Assembly: GCF_901709675.1 (NCBI RefSeq)
Contig: NC_051107.1
Location: 5,954,001 to 6,018,000 of the forward strand
Direction: 5' to 3'
DNA from: Syngnathus acus
Taxonomy: Eukaryota > Chordata > Actinopteri > Syngnathiformes > Syngnathidae
DNA length: 64,000 bases
The notes under the pieces are model-generated. The model had not been told where the DNA came from. It saw nothing but the letters and a program-made list of their open reading frames with translations, and did no database searches. This document shows positions 53,697 to 64,000 of this stretch, piece after piece. Both the position numbers and the translations under genes were made by a program. Each line of letters opens with the position of its first letter. Within the stretch, counting starts at the first letter, position 1.

Positions 53697-54034
53697 AAAG
53701 CTGAACAAAAAAAGACTCTAAAGCCAATCGGTCTTTCCTTGATGACTGTCATAAACGTGGTCAACATGGACGCACCACAGAGGCTGTTTATTTTTATGTA
53801 GCAGCGGAAACACGTTGGACAAACACAAGAATATTTTGATTTCTTTTATGTCTGCTTAAATGCACGTCTTTCTATATAAAATGCATTCAAACAACTGAAC
53901 CGTCAAACGTGTCGTCATCTTGTCTAAGAGTTGTCTAATCATGTGTTGTGTAATTCATTTCTCCACATTTCAAATCTGTGACTATAGTGCTCGGCTTACG
54001 GATTGCGGCGAGCCCGGCGGTGGGCGTCGACATC

Positions 54035-56389
54035 TCACTGCATGAGCTGGACGTAGGCGGCTGGAAAAAGGCCAGTGCGTCCGTGGCAGCGTCCCTTCCA
54101 CCAGCCCTCGTCGATCATCTCGATGTCGGTGATGACGTCGTCCGGGTTGAAGGAGATCTCGTCCACGTCCTCTGCCAAAGCCAGCCCATTACATCCACGC
54201 CCGACTAAAACAAAGCAATGACCTTAAAGTAGCAACATACCGCCTTGATAGTCAAAAATGGCGATGGCTTGGATGCCAGCTGAAAGGTCCTCGTAGACAT
54301 CTGTTGCCGGGAGATGACAAAAAAAAAAAGATATAAGCGGAAGTACCATTGTACATATTTATGTTGACGCCATACCTGAGCAAGCCGCTGGCGGCACGAG
54401 TTCTTCGTACTCATCGCCTCCCTCCTCCAGCACAGGCGGCAGCGGCGGCGGAACCTCCTCGTACTCGTCGCCGCCGTCCTGCTCCTCTGCCGTGACTTGG
54501 TCGTAAATATCGTCAGGAGGAAGGTCACAGTGCAGGAAGTGGTCCAAGCGCGAAGGTAAAGCCGGAGGCGCGTCGTCAAATGCTTTCAACTTCAGAAAGA
54601 AGCAAAAGTAGTAGGATGTAAAATTCGAGATATTTTGAGAAATATTTAAAATAAAAAGCAGCAATTAAGGAAGGAATGGAAACTTGAAAAAGAATTGGAT
54701 TTTTTTTATTTTTTTTTTTAAGAACGCAACATAAGTAGTAAAGTGATTTGATGAGCGTCTGACCTCTGGTTCCGGTGTTAACTGTGGTTCTTCCAGTGTG
54801 TTCTGGCTGATCTCCGGTGAAGCTTCACACTCTGCAAGCACTTGTGGAACATCTTCAAGATGAAGTGGCTCCTCTTTGCTCTTTTGCTCCTGTCCAGCAA
54901 AAGCAACATTAAAGTGCAGCTCCTCAAAATACTCACAGGATTTTTTTTGTTTTTTTTGGGTCACCTGCTGTTTGCGTTCCGCTTCCTGTTGTTCTCGTTT
55001 CTCTCTCTCCTTCCTCCTGTTCTTCTCTTCTTCCACTCTCCTGATGTTCTCCTCGTCCGAGGCCTTGGCTAGACTCTCGAAACGGGCCTTCATCTTGGCG
55101 GCGTTGGCACTGGCTGGAAAGCAGCCCATGTTGACCCATACTTTGCTATATTCATCCGTCCATCCCTTAATGAGGAACTCACAGGCTTCTATCGGCTGCG
55201 TCTTCTCGTAAGCGGAGGCTGGGGCGTCCCTGTCGGAGAACCCGGCTGCACTCTTCGACATAAAGACAGTTCATTCAATTAGCTTTGCCACCTTCTTTCG
55301 ATTATTAATTCCAATTGGCCGAGTCACCTTGTCCATGCGTTCCGACTGTACTCCATATCGACCTCCGAAGCCCGCAGAATAATCTGAATATGCGGCATCG
55401 GATTACGTTCATGTAGTGAACCGGATCAGCGCCTCGGCGTTGTCACCTCTTTGCGACTGATGCTTCTCCGTTTGCCCTTTGTAGTCGTAGCCCAGGGCGG
55501 CTTTATCCACTTTCTCCCTTTCCACGCCATATTTGCCCCCAAAGCCTTTGGCATAATCTGCAAGCACACAAAACGCGCACATGAAATACAAATAGGACAT
55601 TTCATGAGTGGCTCATCATTTCTGAAGCACCTTTCTGGGACGCGTGCTGCTTGACTTCTCCTTTATACTCAAAACCCACAGCAGACTGCAAAGACATTTT
55701 TGGATTGTCTTTCAATTGATTTAGCATGCTTCCTATTTGCGTAGCGCAGTGTCAGCGATTGACCTTGTCGCGCCGATCTTTCTCCACGCCAAACTTCCCG
55801 CCGAATCCCTTGGCTGCATCTTTTTGGGAACTGTGCTGCTGCACCTGAGCCACGTAGTCGTGTCCCACCGCCACCTGCGGCGCCGCAAAACACAATTTGG
55901 TATGATACTTTGGATCGCAGCCAGGAAACCCGTACGTGTCAATCGCACCTTGTCCATGCGGTCCGTCTCCACGCCGAACTTGCCTCCGTAGCCGTACGAC
56001 GCTTTTGGAGTCATCTCCTGATGTTTCACCTGCTCGTGCTCCACTGCCACTTTGTGCCTCAGTTCTGCAACACTGCCCCCACCCCCGCAAAATGCATCAT
56101 GAATGTGTTTTTAGATGGAAAAAGATCAACATATAAAGATGAAACCAATGTACCTGATGGGCTCTTTGCGGCCAGAACCTTCAATGGTCTTGGCCCCCCA
56201 TCTCTGCTCCTGTTCCGATACGTCATTCTAAAAGAGGAAGAGGTTACTTCAACCGACATCTTGCAAGCGTACCGAGAGGAAGTCCTCAAGCGTTGCAGTA
56301 GCTACCTCAAAGTCTGGATCAGTCTCCCAGTCGTCACCTTCTGCAGCCACCTTCATGCTCACATTGTGCCCCACCACTGACTTCCACAT
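54035..56389 (-). CDS. hcls1: Hematopoietic cortactin-like HS1, 13 coding exons, 451 aa
   Basis: Actin regulator that binds Arp2/3 and F-actin and is an Lck/Syk-type kinase substrate. Exons (minus): 56306-56389, 56154-56227, 55949-56057, 55764-55874, 55631-55685, 55447-55557, 55328-55383, 55183-55252, 54965-55113, 54764-54889, 54376-54589, 54241-54300 and 54035-54171; sum 1356 bp. Order: acidic N terminus [10 protein letters not shown] with DDWETDPDF (Arp2/3 motif), 3.5 cortactin repeats (for example [16 protein letters not shown]), a charged coiled coil, an acidic/proline region with [12 protein letters not shown] and DVYEDL tyrosine sites, and a C-terminal SH3 with [18 protein letters not shown]. 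The 3.5 repeats and the golgb1 neighbour favour HCLS1 over CTTN (6.5 repeats). The third exon uses an AG four bases after a stronger-looking one to keep frame. A non-coding first exon ends near 56743. Confidence 0.94.
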
Positions 56390-57240
56390 CTGCAAAAATA
56401 AGTGCCATATTTGTATTTTCAGAACTGCAGCAACATGATGGAAAAAGGGCACACACAAGTTTCATTTCCCTAAAACGGACCATAGTCTTTTAAAAATGTA
56501 AATGCGTGATGCTAACTTTTTGTTTGCAATACGAAACATTTTTGGACTTTATATTGCCAATATTGTTCAATGAGTACTTTTAAACGTATTGAGAAAGCAC
56601 ATGATGATGTCATGACATTTGCAGCCCCATCTTCATTTATAAAGACAAAAAGTTAACATCCATATATACAATAATCGTTTGGGTAGAAAACAAAGACAAC
56701 ATGCCATCAAAACAAGAATCTGAAAGAGAAGTTCACATTACCTTTTTGAGTTCGTCGCAAGTCGATTTCCGCGTCTCAGTCGATGTGTCGACACATACAG
56801 TGCGCGAGCATCAAAGTCGCGTGCACGAGCGGTGCATCAACGGAACACATGATATTACAAACCGTGCGCACTTAAAGCGTGGCGGCTGGCTATCTTCTAT
56901 ATATCATAGCGGACTTTAAATCGGAAATGCTGCATTGACGTGCGCTCGGACATTTAGAACTTCAAAATCAGCAAACTAAACAATTAGGTGGAGAAAGTTT
57001 AGGGTTTTTTTATTTGAAAATTAAATCATTAAATTATTCATCATTTCAAGTCAATTGACAATCGGGCCACTCTTCGATTTGGAATTGTCATACCGACAAT
57101 GACCACTTGAGGGCGGAATATCAAACTACTATAGCTCGATGACAACGTTATGAAGTCTATATCAAATCATGTTTTTTGGCTGAAATCACGGCACCGGTGC
57201 ATTGAGTCTCCAGGAAAAGTTCAGTTCCCACTAAAAATAT
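56390..57240. other. hcls1 5' region and golgb1-hcls1 spacer
   Basis: A probable non-coding first exon of hcls1 ends at a GTAATG donor near 56742 (minus). A TATATATCA element at about 56900 could be its TATA region. A CTCF-like ACCACTTGAGGGCGG lies at 57102-57116. Otherwise AT-rich with no gene. Confidence 0.5.
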
Positions 57241-57243
57241 CAT

Positions 57244-57854
57244 TTTATTCAAAACTTGTGAATATGTCAGGAAAAACAACAAGGATGGATACCTTACACC
57301 ACCTACCCTCCCTTGCAAAATGGGACATCCTAGTAGTTCAGTAACAGAAAAACACCTTTCCCTGCAGCCCTTTGAAACGGTTACATACAGTCTACACCTC
57401 CTACAGGAATGATGAAAGCAGGAAAGAAAGAAGCCGGAACCATCCATCCATCCAAACAATGAGGGGAATGTAGAAGGGAATTATTGGTCATTGCACCATA
57501 ATCATTTTTGTAATAACAGAAAGTGTGCGGAAGACAACCTGCACAACATGAACCTAACAGCCACTTTGGATATATAAATATGTAGACAATTATTTGCATT
57601 TCCACGCCTGACATTTTTTCCCTTTGTGTCCTCTCCGTTAAAACTAACAGCAGCCTCCCTCAAAATGACCTCATTCCCTAGCCAATGTATTAGGCACACC
57701 AAGCGTGCGCCGCATCCGGACGCTGGCAGTTATTAAAAGTCTCAGATGAGTCGGGCTTGTGGATCCTAATAAATTGGCAAACGTGTGTGTGTGTGTTTGT
57801 GGATCGAAGTCTACGTAAAGTGCAATGTTTGTGTGCGGAAACCCTTTTATGATG
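57244..57854 (-). other. golgb1 3' UTR
   Basis: Downstream of the golgb1 stop on the minus strand, with AATAAA at 57244-57249. Contains a short TG repeat at about 57783-57796. Extent inferred from the poly(A) signal. Confidence 0.5.
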
Positions 57855-60800
57855 TCACAGGAAGCCGCCCATGCACAGCAGCAGGAGCACATGCACGCTT
57901 AGCAGGTAGACGCCCAGCAGCAGCGGAGTGCGGCGGCGCCAGCACGTGCCCGAGCGAAGCGCCCGCAGCAAGCTGGGGGTGGCGCCTCGGCGGCTCTGCA
58001 AAAAAAAAAAAAAGAAGGGGTTACACGACTGGGGTACTCGAGTCACGAGTGGAGCGGTCGCTTATTCCACTCACTCGCGCGCCGCTGCCTTCGGGCGGCT
58101 CGATGAAAACGGCCGTCTCCGATTGATCCTCCCATTTCGATTGGCTGTAAGTCAACAAAGAACATAAGAACATGACGCAAATTCAGCCGTGGTCCATTTT
58201 GCTTCCTCTGCTACCGCCTGAGTCGATCCTGCGCTTCCATGAGCTGCTCCTCGGCCGCTAGCCTCTGCTGCGTCTCTTCGTCGAGTCTGAAGGAGGACAA
58301 AGAAAAAAGTGATTTATTTTTAACCTCCACCAAATGTCTTCTCTGGACCCGTGCGGTACCTCTGCTGCAGCTGCGAAAGCTCGGCCCGGGAGGCGTGCAC
58401 CTCCTGCAGGCTGCTCTTCTCCTGAGGAGCACCTGGAGCACTGTCCATGTCCTGAGAGGTCTGAGAGGAAGTAAATGAGGGGTGTTCCTTTTGGCGTTTG
58501 GGCGTGTGCGCGCGGGCCTCCTCCAGCATGGCGGCGAGCTGCCTCAGCTGCTGGTCTCGCTCGGACAACGCGCTGAGCGTCTGCTGCTTCAGCTGCTCGG
58601 CTTGGGCCATCCAGTCCACGCGTTCCAGTCTGCGGAGCAAAACTGTCACCGCCGACGTCCGTGCGATATGATCCGTGTGCGCGCTCACCTGATCGTCTCC
58701 ATTTCCTGCTTGGAGGTGGCCGCCGTGTTCTCCATCTCCGCAATGACGCCGGCTAAGTGCGCGTTCTTGTTCTTCTCCTCAAAGAGCTCTTGGCTGACTT
58801 TGATCAGCTCTCCCGCTCCCAGACGAGCCAGCTCCGACTTGTTGCTCTTCAGCTCCGTCGTCTGGGCCCGAAGCTGCTCGAGCTGTCGGGAACGGCCAGA
58901 ATTAATCAGAAGCGTTCCCGCGAGGGCCGATCGAGGGAGGCGTGCGTGGACTCACCAGTCTCTCGCGGTCGTTCTGTAGAGCTTGCAGGGCGTTCTTCAG
59001 GCTCCACACCTCTCCGGTGGAGCCTGAAGCGGGGCTCGCGACGTTGGCCAGCACCTCATCCAGCTTGAGGCCCAGCTGTCGGGCTTTGTGTTCCGCCTGG
59101 TCCTTGCTGTCCTGGAGGGAGGCCATGGCCTTGCCGAACGACTGGTTCTCCGCCCTCAGTTGCTCCGCCAGTTCCTTCTCCGCCAGCAGCTTCTGTTCCA
59201 CGGCCAGCAGGTCTCGGGCCAGCTCGGCCACCCTCTCTTGAGCGCTCTCGGACTCTGTACGCATCAGGCCTCCCTCCCAGCGCAGCTCTGAGAGTTCTTT
59301 GGTCTCCCTCTGGTGCGTCTCCCTCTCCTGGAGAAGGTTCTCCTCCAGAGCTTTCACTTGCTCTCGGGCAGCCTCCAGCTGCTCCCTTAACTTCTCCACC
59401 TCGGCCCCGGCGTGGACGGCTTGCAACGGCGTCACCCGCTCCACTTTGACCGCTTCCGACTCACCGGCCTTCTTCAAGGCGTCCGCCAAGTCAGCTCGCT
59501 CCTTCTCCAAGGAGGCGATGCGATCCCGCTGGGCGGCGAGGAGTTGTTTGTGCTGAGAGTCCTTCATGCTGAGAACCTGCTTGAGTTCGTCCCTGTAGCC
59601 GTGGAGCTGAGCCGACAGTTTGGCCTTCTCGGCGTACAAGTCGTCCCTCTGGACGAGCAGCGAGCGCAGCTCCTCCTTCAGACTGTTGCTCTCGCTCGCC
59701 GCCTCCTGGATCAGGGCGTCCTTGTCCACCAGCACCTGGACGTGCTTCTCCTCCAGCCGCTTGTACATGCCGAGCACTCGGTCCCTGTCATCCTGCAAGG
59801 ACCCCATGGCCTTCGTGAAGGAGTCCAGCTTGGCTCGACTGACGTCGCTCTTCTCCTCGGCCAGTCTCAGTTTCTCCTCCAGGTCTCGCAGTTCTTCTCG
59901 TCTGCGCTCCAGTTCTTCCTCGGCGCGGCGCGCCCTGCCGTCCGCCTCCTTGCGAGCCTCCTCGGCGGCCTGCGAGGACAAACAAGTGAGCCTCCAGGCG
60001 CTCACGAGGGCCAGAAAGATCTTCTTACCTGAGCGACAGCTTGCTCCTTCTCATCCAACATTTCCACTTCCCTCTTCTCCTTCTCGTGTAGCGCCACCTG
60101 CAGGTTCTCCGTCGAGGCCTTGGAGGCGTGCAGGTCCGCCTCCATCTGCTCCAAGGTCAGGCCGAGACGCCGCGCGTCCGCCTCCCTCTCCCGCAGCTCG
60201 GCCCGGGCGCCGCCGAGGTCCTCCTGCAGTCGAGCCGCCGCCTCTTCGAGAGCGCGGAGCCTCTGCTTGTGACTTTCCGCCTCGGCCCCCAGCAGCCGCG
60301 CTTGGTTTTGCGCCGACTGCAACTCGGCGGCGGTTCGCAGGACCTCGGCGTGCTCCTTCTCCGCCTCGGCTCGGCTGGCGTTCCACTTCTCCTCCGCCTC
60401 ATCTAATTTCACCCGCCGCTCCTCGTCGGCTTTTTCTAACCTGCGAAGTGACATTGAAGAATTGCAAGCGGCCGCCACGACAACCAAAGCCAGATTTGCG
60501 GCCTACCTGTCCACTTTGAGCCGGAGGTCTTCTTTGAGAGCCGATTCTTTGCCGAGGTTCTCCGCCAGCTCCTTGGCTTTGCTCTCCGCCTCCCGAATCT
60601 CGGCGTCCTTGCCGAGCAGAGCGTCGTTAAAGCGCGTCTCCCACTGCCGGGCCTCGTCCACAACTCTGTCCCGGTCGTCCTGCAGCGACGACATGCAGCG
60701 CGAGAAGGCGGCGAGACGGGCCAGAGCCTCATCCAGACGGGCCTGCATCTCCTGCGCTCGTCTTTCGGCCGCCTCGGCCGCAACTCTGGCCTCCGACGTG

Positions 60801-63800
60801 GCTTCTTCTTCTTTGTCCCGCTCGCCGTAAGCCTCGTCCAGTCTCAGCTCCATCTCCTTCAGCTCGCCTCCTAATCGGAACCTGACGGAATCCAGAGTTT
60901 GCTCCGCTTCGGCTTTCCAAAGAGCTTCCTTTTGTAGCATGGTCTTCTCCAACGTCGTTCTCTCAAGCGTGACTTTGCCGAGCTGCTCTTCCGCTTCGCT
61001 CAAGACCGACTTACAGTCGGCCAATTCCGCTTCAGTCCTCTTGAGCTCCTCCAGCTTCTCGGAAGTCTCCCGGTGGGAGCGTTGAAGGTTCTCGGCGAGC
61101 TCCTCGTGGCCCAGCTGCAGGGACTTGCCCTCCACTTCCAGCTCGCTGATGCGCTCTTGATACTGGATGCAATCCTTCTGAAGCTGCCGGACCTCCAGCT
61201 GCTTCTCCCTCAGGAGTTCCTCGAGCTGCCGTGCTCGACTCTGGCTGCCTTCTTTGACCCGCTGGGCCGACCTCAGCTGCTGCTCCAGCTCCCTCCGCTT
61301 GCCCGTCTCCGCTTCGGCTTCGTCCCGCCGCCTCTGGGCTTGCCTCGTGTCTTCTTCCAGCCGGGCCGCTCGGTCCGTCTGCGCCCGGGCCTCGGCTTCC
61401 AGGTCGTCTCGCTCCTTCTCCAGCTTCGCCGCCTCTCGCGTCACTTCATCCAGGCGCCGGCGCTGCTCGGAAGCCTCTTGCTGGTACCCGGCGATGCTGC
61501 CGTTGAGTTGGGCCAGCTGGTTCATCAGACGTTCCTCCAAGTTGTCCTTCTCGCTTTCCAAATTCTGAAGGAGTTCCTTGAACTGGAGCTCCCGTTGGGC
61601 ACTCTCCCGGATGAGAGACTTTTCTCGCTCTTTGCCCTCCTGCAGACGCTCTTCCAGGGAGGCGGCCAGACTCGCCTTTTCGTTGCTCTCCTGGAGATTC
61701 CGTTCAAGCGAGGCAAGTTCAACCTTGAGTTCCGCCTCCTTCTCCTGCCACCTTTCCGAATCGAGAGCAAGCTCCGTCTGGTTTATTTTCTCCTGGAATG
61801 AAAGCTTCTCCCTCGCAGGTTCTGAAGCAACATCTCGAGCTGACTCAGAACTTGTGTGGTCTTCTGGGGTTTCTTTGGGCTCGGCAATTTCTGTCTGAGC
61901 AGTCTGCTTTTGCTCCAATTGTTCAATCTGCTGCGTTAAAGCGTCTCTTTCTGCCACCGTCGCCTCCAGCTCCGCTTTCAAAGTCCGGAGTTCCTCCCCA
62001 AGTCGGCTCAGCTCGGCGTGGTCCGGCCCTTTTTCCTGGCCCTCGCGAAGCCTCTCCGTCTCCTCCTCCAACTCCAGGATCTTCTGCTGCTTTGCTTTGA
62101 CAAACTTCCTCATTTTGTCTTTGACCGCCTCCACTTCTTTGCGAGCCTCCTCGGCCTGCGTTTGGGCTTCCTGCTTGGAGGCCTCGTTGGACCTCAACTT
62201 GGCGGCGAGCTCCTGCCTCTCCTGCCTGGCGGCCTCCAGGACTCGCCTGACGCGCTCCGCCTCGTCGCTGACGTTTTCGTAGGAACGCAGCAGGGTTTCG
62301 TACTCGTCCTTCATGCCGTTGACCTTCTCCTCCCATTCCTTGCACATCCTGGCCGCCTCCTCTTTGGCCAGCTCGCCTTCTCTCCGACATACGTCCTTCT
62401 CGCTCGCTATGGCGTCCATCGCCAGCTTGAGGCTCTCGCAGGACGAGCCCAAGCTTTGGTTTTCTAACAACATGCGGTCCACCTCATCTATGAGCCTGCT
62501 GCGCTCTTCTCGGAGCTTCTCCAGCTCCTCCTGCGTGGCCTGCATCTTCTGCTGCAGCTCAACAATGAGGGTCTCACTGGAAGTCAGCTGTTCCTTCTGG
62601 GTCTTGTTCTCCTTCAGCACTTCCTTGCGAGAGATGAGGGCTGCCTGAAGCTTGCGCTGAAGCTGCTGGAGCTTGGCTTCGCTGTCCTGCTCCTCGTGCC
62701 TCTGCGGAGCCTCACCCTCCAACTTGTCATTTTTCTCCTGTTCCACCTTGAGCGCCTCCTCTAAGGAGGCTATGAGTTGATCCTTCTGGCCCACGGCGTC
62801 CTGCATGGAGAGGATGAGGGCGTTTTGATCGGCCAGCTGCTGGCTTAGCTCGGTGATCTCGCCGTTCTTAAAGTCCAGGAACGCTTTGAAATCCTCCACT
62901 TCGGCTTGAAGAGCGGCAATGGAGCCGGCGGACTGAGAAGATGCCGCGACGGTGGCGGCTTCCATTTCCGCTTTCAAGGCCTCTGCGCAAAGCTCGGCTT
63001 GCCGGTGCTTTTCTCGGAGATCTTGAATCTCACGGGAGAGGGCTTCGATCTGTCTTTCGTTTTCTCGTAGGGCTCGTAGCTCCTCGCTAACTTCTCGCAG
63101 TTCAAGCTCCTTCTGGGACAGATGGCTCTGAGCTTCCTGAAGCTTGCTCTCCAGTGCCAAGTTGGCCATCCGCATAGTGTGGATCTCTTCCTTGAGAGCT
63201 TCCAAGGGTTCCTCCGCTTGAGCAGAGCCAACCTCAGAAGGTTGCTCCTCCTGAAGATCAGCTTTATGCTGCGCTGAGTCACTCTCAGATGCTGCAAAAT
63301 CCACCCAGTCTTCTTGGACCCAATCGTTAGCGGAGCTCTTCTCCATCTTTGCCAGCAGCTCCTCGCTCTGCTCTCCACGAGGGCTCGTTTGATCTTCTAG
63401 TTGCCGAACTTTGGCGAGAAGAAGATCCCGCTCGCCGCTCTGCCGCTCGAAGCGTCCCATGAGTTGAGAGTAGTCCTCCTTCTGCTGCTTGAGCTGATCC
63501 CGATAGTGCCGGTCTTTCTCTTTGGCTTTGCGGATGCTCTCCTTGCGTGATTCTTGGGCATCCAGGACTTTCTTCTGCAGGCTTTCACATTCCGTTTCCA
63601 AGGAGGCCACTTGGGATCTTAACGAGGTGTTGTCGGAGCAAACGTCATCCTGCTGTTCGGCAGTCTCCTCGCTCTGCGCGAGAAGCTGCTCCTGCCGGGT
63701 AACGGTGGACCGAAGGTTCTCGATGGCTTCGTCTTTGGACCTCAACGTCTGCGCCAGCTCCTCCAGTTTGGCCTCCATCGCCACAGATTGTTCAACCTCG

Positions 63801-64000
63801 GTTGCGGCGGGTTCTTCTTTTTCTGCGTCCTTCTTGGTCTCCAGATCGGCGACCTTCTTCATGAGCTCTTTCCGTTGCACGAGCACGACCTGCAACTTCT
63901 TCTTTGTGTTTGTCAGCTGGGTTTCAAGGTCCTCTTTGGACCTGCGTAAATTCACAACTTCCACGTCCATCTCCGGAGAGGACGACTCTTCTCGTGACTG
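57855..64000 (-). CDS. golgb1: Golgin B1 / giantin, C-terminal part, continues beyond window
   Basis: Very large coiled-coil Golgi membrane protein that tethers COPI vesicles and links cisternae. Eight exons (minus): 60507 to beyond 64000, 60029-60440, 58956-59969, 58689-58882, 58360-58629, 58215-58286, 58075-58144 and 57855-57995. The visible part is 5667 bp, 1888 codons plus stop, in one frame throughout. Nearly all is heptad-rich coiled coil (Leu/Glu/Lys/Gln/Arg) with repeated SLQDDRDRV-type motifs, as in giantin. The end has QSKWEDQSETAVFIEPPEG, then the C-terminal membrane anchor LLLGVYLLSVHVLLLLCMGG and a stop two residues later, the expected tail-anchored topology. The first exon seen is over 3.49 kb without interruption and open at the window edge. 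Identity rests on the anchor, coiled coil and hcls1 synteny; other coiled-coil proteins lack this anchor. Confidence 0.9.

Noticed and set aside
54035-56389. Cortactin (cttn) instead of hcls1
   Set aside because: Only 3.5 repeats and direct adjacency to golgb1, as for HCLS1 in human; cortactin has 6.5.

Overview
The window looks like nuclear DNA of a ray-finned fish, probably a percomorph teleost. The genes have small introns and vertebrate-type splice sites, and the neighbourhood fgf6 - fgf23 - ccnd2 is the one known from human 12p13 and from the teleost 'a' paralogon. The unique part is compact, with CpG-rich promoters and long mononucleotide runs. I rebuilt six host genes exon by exon. In each, the exon lengths sum to a whole number of codons, which supports the models.

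Layout. 1-3125 is the upstream flank of fgf6. 3126-4077 is fgf6 (+, 3 exons, 198 aa). 6482-8164 is fgf23 (+, 3 exons, 269 aa). About 9020-31930 is a giant inverted duplication (palindrome) whose axis lies near 18.83 kb. 32-34.5 kb holds SINE-like remnants and the 3' UTR of ccnd2. 34497-39904 is ccnd2 (-, 5 exons, 292 aa). 40.2-50.5 kb is a gene-poor tract, followed by a doubtful small gene on the minus strand. 51303-52485 is pex26 (-, 5 exons, 293 aa), sharing a CCAAT-rich divergent promoter with llph (53225-53696, +, 128 aa). 54035-56389 is hcls1 (-, 13 coding exons, 451 aa). 57855 to the window end is the 3' part of golgb1/giantin (-, 8 exons seen, 1888 codons). hcls1 and golgb1 are also neighbours in human (3q13), whereas pex26, llph and ccnd2 lie on other human chromosomes, so this linkage is fish-specific.

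The outstanding feature is the palindrome between fgf23 and ccnd2, where human has TIGAR; I find no tigar exon in the window. Each arm is about 9-10 kb. Over one stretch of roughly 480 bp that I compared by eye, the arms differ by two substitutions plus homopolymer length. Each arm carries, in mirror order: a fragment of an unidentified host-like exon, a 54-codon ORF, a cluster of tiny exon-like modules with conserved splice sites, two open-frame minisatellites, further exon-like modules with poly(A) signals, two tRNA-like Pol III modules, and half of a GC-rich core made of nested 50-bp palindromes. The arm units point at each other, so transcripts from the two arms would be complementary. The right arm alone carries an ISL2EU-like DNA transposon relic, an expanded minisatellite and a terminal array of hairpin-bearing 235/332-bp repeats. 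The arms have therefore diverged since duplication, which argues against a simple read artefact. I do not recognise the palindrome as any described element; it is the best candidate here for something undescribed.

How the genes relate: fgf23 and fgf6 encode secreted FGFs, ccnd2 a G1 cyclin, pex26 a peroxisomal membrane anchor, llph a nucleolar protein, hcls1 an actin regulator and golgb1 a Golgi tether. They are not a functional pathway; their order reflects synteny and possibly shared regulatory domains. CTCF-like motifs lie near fgf6, upstream of fgf23, in both palindrome arms, around ccnd2 and near pex26.
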